The notes under the pieces are model-generated. The model did no database searches. It saw only the letters and a list, made by a program, of their open reading frames with translations, and was not told the origin of the DNA. A DNA stretch of 64,000 nucleotides, from assembly GCA_016165875.1 (NCBI GenBank), contig JABBOT010000003.1, positions 31,663,663-31,727,662 on the forward strand, in the 5' to 3' direction. Of this stretch, positions 61,287 through 64,000 are shown in pieces. Source of the DNA: Acanthopleura granulata (taxonomy: Eukaryota > Mollusca > Polyplacophora > Chitonida > Chitonidae). Within the stretch, counting starts at the first letter, position 1; each line of letters begins with the position of its first letter. The position numbers were made by a program, and so were the translations under genes.

Positions 61287-61374
61287 ATGATGTGCATGTA
61301 CAATTTATATGATGTGCATTTACAGTTTATATGATGTGCATGTACAATTTATATGATGTGCATGTACAATGTAT
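61287..61374 (+). repeat. 22-bp tandem repeat, 4 units
   Basis: The units are ATGATGTGCATGTACAATTT plus AT, four in register, with two substitutions in unit 2 and one in unit 4. Each unit carries the palindrome TGCATGTACA or a variant. Confidence 0.92.
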
Positions 61375-63942
61375 ACATGTGCCCATTAGAGGGCGTGTCA
61401 AAGCTTTAACATTATAAAACATTACGAAGGACGTAGATAACTATTCACAAGGCTATGGCCGTACATCTTGATGAAGACTCACAATGGGCTTTTCAGCTGA
61501 CACATTTTGTTAACGCAGAGGGTTTGCTACGTTGACGTGAAGACACTCGCTTTTATTTTGTTGGCACGTATTTATATCTCTCAGCTTGCTTAAGGAAAGT
61601 TAAAACAATACTGAGGTTACGTTATCGTCTAGACTGTCTTTTGGCTACGGTTATCTGAAGTCTTAAGCGGTCAGCTGGACTGGGAGGAATGGGAGGGGAC
61701 GGTATATACTCTGCTGAATGAAGACGTTCTTTTTTCTGTATTACACCTTTGGCTGCAGGCAGGCCGGGCAAGGTATATATTAAAGCTGACCTTCGTTTCA
61801 TCAAAGGTATTACTTATACCCCATGGGTAAGGCTTTTGATGTTGCCGACAGTGTTCTCACTTGGTTACATTGATAGTGGAATTTGTTACCTGGATTGGCA
61901 GAACTAATTAGTTGACTGGTTCGCCCATAGGGCAGGGGCAGGGTGTGCCTAACGGTGTAGGATCGGCGCCCGTGGGTGTAGGGGAGTTACCCAGCTCTGA
62001 CAAGAAGACACGGCATATTTCATGAGAACCTCTCAGATTACAAGTAAACAATGGCCACCGTTGTTAAACAGCGAAGAACCGTTGCAATTAACATTTTTTT
62101 CTTTTCTCACCGATGGAACATCTTTATTAGGCTTCTTAATGTAATGTGGCGTTTATCGCCACCCAGACGGTTTTGGGGTGTCATCAACTGTAGCAGAGAG
62201 ACACAAGAGTACGGCTCGTTATTCATATGGTCTGTCATGTAAACCTGACGGTAAGATCCCTGCTCCAGGGTGACACGGCCGTCAGACGTCCTCCCAACCC
62301 CAGCGTGGGTACTAAAACAAGTTTAGTGACACCTAGGCCTCGTAAACTGACGAAGATCGTGTGAAATCAACCTGTGTCTTCTCCCAGACTGATACTTGTT
62401 TACTTCAACTTTTTTCTGTCTTCCTTTATTTCGGCAGCTTTTTATAAATCTCTTGTTCTTCGTTGTTTCTAAGTTGATATCATTATTAAGCTAAGGTGTA
62501 CGCTACGCTTCGTAAACTTTCCTGACCCTAAATGTCATACTGACGATTCCCACGCTTGCGCGCCACCCTCGGGACCAGATGCTTTGAGGCTTTCCTCTTC
62601 CCGTCATCCATTTTCTCAACTCCTAATAAAATCCTCGATTACAATCCCTCCCCCTTCCCCTCTCCCAATCACACTGAATCTAAAAGAAATATACTCCTTT
62701 TTTTTCATTGCGAAATTCAGAAACTGTTACGTTTTCTTATAAAAAAGAGAATTTAAGTAAATTGCGTGGGGTAAATGTCAGACGTTTTTTTTTTTTGGTA
62801 TAATTGGTTATAGTCATCTCACTGACTTGTCAAACTAACAATTATGGTGCAAAATTAGTGCGAAAAGGTTAGGTGCATGGTTGACGTAAACTTACTTACA
62901 AAGCATGCTTCACTACGTGGAGAGCAAGGAAACAAAATTCACCCATTTGAGCAAAAAATGAACATTTCGTCCAGTCATTGTTAAAATTATACACGAGACA
63001 GGATTAGTCATATATATGTATGGCAGAAATGTGTGGTAAAGACTGGAATGAGAGAGTTCCTGGAGTTACAATGCATGCAAGACCGACAGAGAACAAAAGA
63101 AACAAAACGCACCAAAACTGAATGTAGATTTCAGTCAGCCGTTGTCAAAACCAAAGACATGATTAGAAATTAGCTTGATCTTCAGAATTCACTGTGTAAT
63201 TGGAGAGTCTGGTAGGTTACACAAAAGGGTCCAAATCGGACAGAAACACATCGTTTTCCGCCGTGACGCTGCAGTGTTTGTGAACTACCTAAGTTTTTTC
63301 TGAGCACGCATGTACCTAGTTGCTTGACGTAATCCAAGAAAGAACAAAGACGCACACAGCTTTGGGTCCCTTTGTTAAAGGCGGGAAGGGGTTTTACGAG
63401 TTACCGATTGACATAAAAGAATATGCAACTGAATGATGTGTTGTGGCCAGTTATTGCCCTGTAAAAATTTATCGCATGGTTGCTAAACTTTTTTCTCTGA
63501 TATAAGACTCTGATTTTCATATGTATGAAATGCTGCATGGACTATGAGAAAGTATTAATCGTTACTTGTAAGCTTGTGAGTCAACGGTATAGGTTTGTAG
63601 AGGCTTTCACAGGCATATCTGATTTACTTCATTGTTGTTTACAGCCATGGTGCATACTTTGTCACTTAAGCGAAGGTACATGTATTCAGTTAAACAGGGA
63701 AATGAAACAGGAATACTCTGAGTAAAACACACACATTTGGCAAGTTACTGGCGAAATTTTCTATCTGTGAGGTACGGATTGGCAAAGCATATTGGTGGAA
63801 GACGTTTGGTCTTCAACGACCGATAGACGGGGCTAGTGACCACGAGAGGAGGCGGGAGGGGTCGTTAATCGCTTACTGTCAGCAAAACTTAACATAAAAT
63901 GAACCATATGTTGCAAATATATGATGGGTATGCATATATACG

Positions 63943-64000
63943 TCACTTGTACAACAGTAGTCAGCATTCTGCTGGGAGGAAATCACGCAGTGCTTCTGGG
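63943..64000 (-). mobile_element. SINE family I, running off the window end
   Basis: CACTTGTACAACAGTAGTCA then GCATTCTGCTGGGAGGAAAT aligns with CACTTATACGACGGCGGCCA GCATTACGGTGGGAGGAAAG-type sequence of the copy at 118-384. The rest lies beyond the window. Confidence 0.65.

Larger units (their letters stand above)
53373..63942. other. Gene-free AT-rich region F
   Basis: It contains a SINE (54281), a 10-bp tandem repeat (54666), a SINE fragment (58511), a TA microsatellite (59690), a 22-bp tandem repeat (61287) and a complex non-repetitive block (57120-58130). No exon is recognised. Confidence 0.55.

Overview
The window is eukaryotic nuclear DNA. It has GT-AG introns, tRNA-derived SINEs, MITE-like elements and microsatellites, and no bacterial-style gene packing. 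One multi-exon gene can be recognised, plus long AT-rich gene-free DNA. The dominant SINE has a tRNA-like head, a body ending in a CACTTATACGACGG-type motif when read on its minus strand, and an ATTTATTT tail. I associate that element with molluscs and other lophotrochozoans. With a prohormone-convertase gene of invertebrate type, the best guess is a mollusc; this is inference, not proof.

Region 1-16.3 kb holds the 3' nine exons of a kexin/furin-family proprotein convertase on the + strand, most like PC1/3 (PCSK1). The exons are 842-1066, 1884-2030, 2776-2852, 7923-8011, 8695-8867, 9399-9638, 11258-11358, 11978-12196 and 13301-14288. All reading phases join and give 752 residues. They run from the end of the prodomain (REKRRR processing site) through the Asp/His/Asn/Ser catalytic domain and the P domain (with an RGD) to a long charged tail ending in a predicted amphipathic helix. 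The signal peptide and most of the prodomain lie upstream of the window. The 3' UTR probably ends near 16.25 kb, after AATAAA at 16232.

The introns hold most of the surprises. A SINE with a 12-bp target-site duplication sits exactly at the 3' splice site of the first visible exon. Two related MITE-like elements lie in opposite orientation on either side of exons 2 and 3. The end of exon 8 plus its donor is tandemly duplicated, and the copy's donor is dead. A 131-140 bp tandem repeat begins exactly at the exon 6 donor.

Region 16.3-64 kb shows no convincing host gene. It holds SINE and other repeat fragments, a decayed LINE reverse-transcriptase fragment (about 30.42-30.76 kb), a near-perfect 144-bp foldback element (24.61-24.75 kb), a newly noticed dispersed repeat family (at least six copies), several microsatellites, and complex-sequence blocks with homeodomain-, RFX- or POU-type motifs that could be conserved regulatory DNA. 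No tRNA, rRNA, CRISPR or complete transposase gene was seen.
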